NCBI RefSeq assembly: GCF_001021555.1
Contig: NZ_LDCP01000004.1
Coordinates: 186,001-250,000 of the forward strand
Direction: 5' to 3'
Origin: Aurantiacibacter marinus
GTDB taxonomy: Bacteria; Pseudomonadota; Alphaproteobacteria; Sphingomonadales; Sphingomonadaceae
Length of the DNA: 64,000 bases
In this document: positions 62,276 to 64,000 of the stretch, piece after piece
How positions within the stretch are numbered: position 1 is the first letter of the stretch
Layout of the letters: every line of letters begins with the position of its first letter
Made by a program: the position numbers and the translations under genes
Notes under the pieces: generated by a model
The model's database searches: none
Seen by the model: only the letters and a program-made list of their open reading frames with translations
Told to the model about the DNA's origin: nothing

Positions 62276-63715
62276 ATGCACACGTCAAAATTTGCCTTGT
62301 CTCTGGCTTGCGCCGCCATGCTCGTTTCCTGTGGCGGAGGCGGGGGCACTCCGACTCCGACAGTTGGTGGAGGCGGCGGAGGCGGTGGAATCGGCGGCGG
62401 CGGCGGCACGGACCCTTGCTCGCTCACCGCACGACAGAATTTCGCGCGCGATTTGCTGAATGAATGGTATCTGTTCCCCAACCTGCTCGACACGTCGGCC
62501 CGGCAGAGCGATTTCAACAGCGTGCAAGCCTATCTTGATGCACTGGTTGCCCCGGCCCGGGAGGTCAACAGGGACCGCGGTTTCACCTTCGTCACCTCGA
62601 TCCAGCAGGAAAACGATTTCGCCAGCAGCGGGGCAAGTGCCGGGTTCGGCTTCCGGCTGGCTTACGATTCCGCCAATCGCCGCGCCTTCGTTATCGAAAC
62701 GTTTGAAGGCACAGCAGCGCTGGGTGCAAACCTTGATCGCGGGACTGAAATTCTGGGCATCGGAACGGTTTCCAGCAACATCCAATCGGTCAATTCGCTA
62801 TTCGCGACTGGCGGCGCAAGGGCGGTATCCGATGCTCTTGGCGCGGCAACAACTGGTGTTACACGCGTATTGCTCGTGCGGGATCAGTCCGGAGTACAGC
62901 GTGAGGTTTCGCTGAGCAAAACCACTTTTGCCTTGGATCCTGTGTCGGACCGGTATGGCGCGCAGATCATCAACGATGGCGGCAAACAGGTTGGCTACCT
63001 CAATCTTCGCACTTTCTCCGTCCTGTCTGCCGAAACCGATCTGATCAATGCATTTGCGGATTTCCGCGCAGCGGGCGTGACAGAACTGATCATCGATTTC
63101 CGCTACAATGGCGGCGGGCGCATTTCGGTGGCAGAAACGTTCGGCGACCTGCTTGCACGCGGTTTCGACAATCAGGTCTATAATGAGATTGCTTTCCGCG
63201 CATCGAAATCGGAAAACAATTCGATCTACCGCTTCAACGTCCGGCCAGAATCCATCGCGCCGACCAAGATCGCGTTCATCGGGACAGAGTCGACTGCTTC
63301 CGCCAGTGAACTGGTGATCAATGGCATCCAGCCTTACGTGGCTGATATCGCGCTGATCGGAGAAAACACTTTTGGCAAGCCAGTGGGACAATCCGGATTT
63401 GATCTGGCCGCCTGCGATGATCGTTTTCGCCCTGTAACGATCCAGCTTCAAAACGCAGATGGACTTGGCGAGTACTTCAATGGCCTGGCCACAACAGTGC
63501 CAAACACGTGCCGCGCGAATGACGATATCCGCTTCCAGATGGGTGATCCGAGAGAAGCGATGACGGCGACCGCGCTCAGTTTCCTTGCCGGGCGCGCCTG
63601 CACCGCAATAGCTGGCGGGCCTGCAACCACTGCAACTGCGATCGATGAAGGTCTGCTTTCGCCCGATCTGCAGGACCGCACAGCCGCGCAGCACGAGGTT
63701 CCTGGCCTGTATTAA
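62276..63715 (+). CDS. S41-family peptidase lipoprotein
   Basis: 479 residues from the ATG at 62276. Lipobox AAMLVSC (Cys 20) followed by a long Gly tract interrupted by TPTPT. A PDZ-like region (~120-230) precedes the tail-specific protease core: LIIDFRYNGGG, FIGTESTASASELVINGI with the Ser motif near 339-344, and GENTFGKPVGQ with the catalytic Lys near 364. Degrades or processes proteins with a free C-terminus, on the periplasmic side. The Gly-rich linker resembles that of the S8 lipoprotein 4 kb away. Confidence 0.9.
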   Translation: MHTSKFALSLACAAMLVSCGGGGGTPTPTVGGGGGGGGIGGGGGTDPCSLTARQNFARDLLNEWYLFPNLLDTSARQSDFNSVQAYLDALVAPAREVNRDRGFTFVTSIQQENDFASSGASAGFGFRLAYDSANRRAFVIETFEGTAALGANLDRGTEILGIGTVSSNIQSVNSLFATGGARAVSDALGAATTGVTRVLLVRDQSGVQREVSLSKTTFALDPVSDRYGAQIINDGGKQVGYLNLRTFSVLSAETDLINAFADFRAAGVTELIIDFRYNGGGRISVAETFGDLLARGFDNQVYNEIAFRASKSENNSIYRFNVRPESIAPTKIAFIGTESTASASELVINGIQPYVADIALIGENTFGKPVGQSGFDLAACDDRFRPVTIQLQNADGLGEYFNGLATTVPNTCRANDDIRFQMGDPREAMTATALSFLAGRACTAIAGGPATTATAIDEGLLSPDLQDRTAAQHEVPGLY

Positions 63716-63731
63716 GCCGTTTGCGGGCGCG

Positions 63732-64000
63732 CTACGGCTCGCCGAGCGCGGCTTCGTCCACGCCTGCGCGCCACGCGCAGCCGTTGCGCTGGTCACGGCC
63801 GATCACGACGGTTGCGGTAAAAGGGTAAGTGCGATCGCTCATCCCGTCAGAGCATTCGCCCGGCGTGACCGCGATATCCAATGCGGTACCTTCCAACTGT
63901 CCACTGAACGACAAGCCGCCGCGCCCGGCAAAACGCTCGACTGACACATTGACGCCATCGATGTTTTCAGGCGTCCGCCAGACCATCGACAGCCCGTTTA
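63732..64000 (-). CDS. Secreted COG3650-like protein (5' part outside window)
   Basis: The frame is open to the right edge, so the N-terminus is missing. Visible part: MVWRTPENIDGVNVSVERFAG, then a Cys pair in TPGECSDGMSDRTYPF and RNGCAWRAG. ECSDGMSD...YPFTATV...GCAW is the end of small periplasmic proteins in the COG3650/HslJ-related group (family recalled, not searched). Tail-to-tail with the S41 gene (16 bp). Confidence 0.65.
   Translation of the reverse strand, partial: NGLSMVWRTPENIDGVNVSVERFAGRGGLSFSGQLEGTALDIAVTPGECSDGMSDRTYPFTATVVIGRDQRNGCAWRAGVDEAALGEP

Overview
The window looks like chromosome of a Sphingomonadales alphaproteobacterium, most probably an Erythrobacteraceae member (Erythrobacter/Altererythrobacter type). 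I infer this from the protein style (many lipoproteins with the lipobox followed by Gly or Pro-Thr tracts, a CC0125/CC1285-type lipoprotein, alphaproteobacterial SspB), from a pyrophosphate-dependent phosphofructokinase, from an EcfG-type promoter, and from the gene orders his-HIT and ybgC-tolQRAB-pal. Coding density is high. I see no rRNA, insertion sequence, phage or CRISPR array. One tRNA gene (Ser-GGA) is present.

Layout. 1-11.7 kb: a leftward envelope/stress block. It holds a cyclic beta-1,2-glucan synthase (ndvB-like, running off the left edge) translationally coupled to a universal stress protein, a 10-bp tandem repeat array, a 53-residue protein, a P-type cation ATPase with a GNAT acetyltransferase, and a DUF2267 protein; a rightward lipoprotein follows. 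11.7-22.1 kb: D-lactate dehydrogenase, an orphan LptB-like ATPase divergent from a bactofilin-like membrane protein, a CaCA antiporter, a three-gene ABC exporter (ATPase, FtsX permease, HlyD adaptor), tRNA-Ser, a zincin-like metallopeptidase and a secreted cyclophilin. 22.3-29.4 kb (leftward): the Rel/SpoT alarmone enzyme with a strong leader hairpin, a multicopper oxidase, and an M1 aminopeptidase-ThuA pair. 29.6-39.5 kb: secreted hypothetical protein, GH16 glucanase, acyltransferase, hemF divergent from pdeM, infC with a probable AUA start, PPi-PFK, a Tat-exported protein, a VOC protein and a DASS transporter carrying a 36-bp duplication. 39.5-45.4 kb: a PLP-dependent sulfur amino-acid enzyme behind a possible RBS-masking pseudoknot, a lipoprotein, a MASE1 histidine kinase, a META-like protein, a J-domain protein and an EcfG-type promoter driving a tiny secreted protein.

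45.4-54.3 kb is one long leftward housekeeping stretch: hisB-hisH-hisA-(membrane ORF)-hisF-(mini PEP-CTERM-like ORF)-hisE-HIT, then ybgC-tolQ-tolR-tolA-tolB-pal. Together these make histidine and build the Tol-Pal envelope-constriction machine. 54.4-64 kb: sspB, a small unknown, gmk, a subtilisin-like lipoprotein, dapD, a run of small stress-like genes (membrane protein, DUF2945, DUF427, DoxX, SWIB), a PEBP protein, an S41 protease lipoprotein, and a secreted protein running off the right edge.

I did not find a clear-cut new defence or mobile system. The most unusual signals are non-coding or repeat-like: the 10-bp array upstream of usp, the pseudoknot candidate upstream of the gamma-synthase-family gene, the nested hairpin upstream of rel, the duplicated 12-codon insert in the DASS transporter, and the EcfG-type promoter of the tiny gene facing pal.
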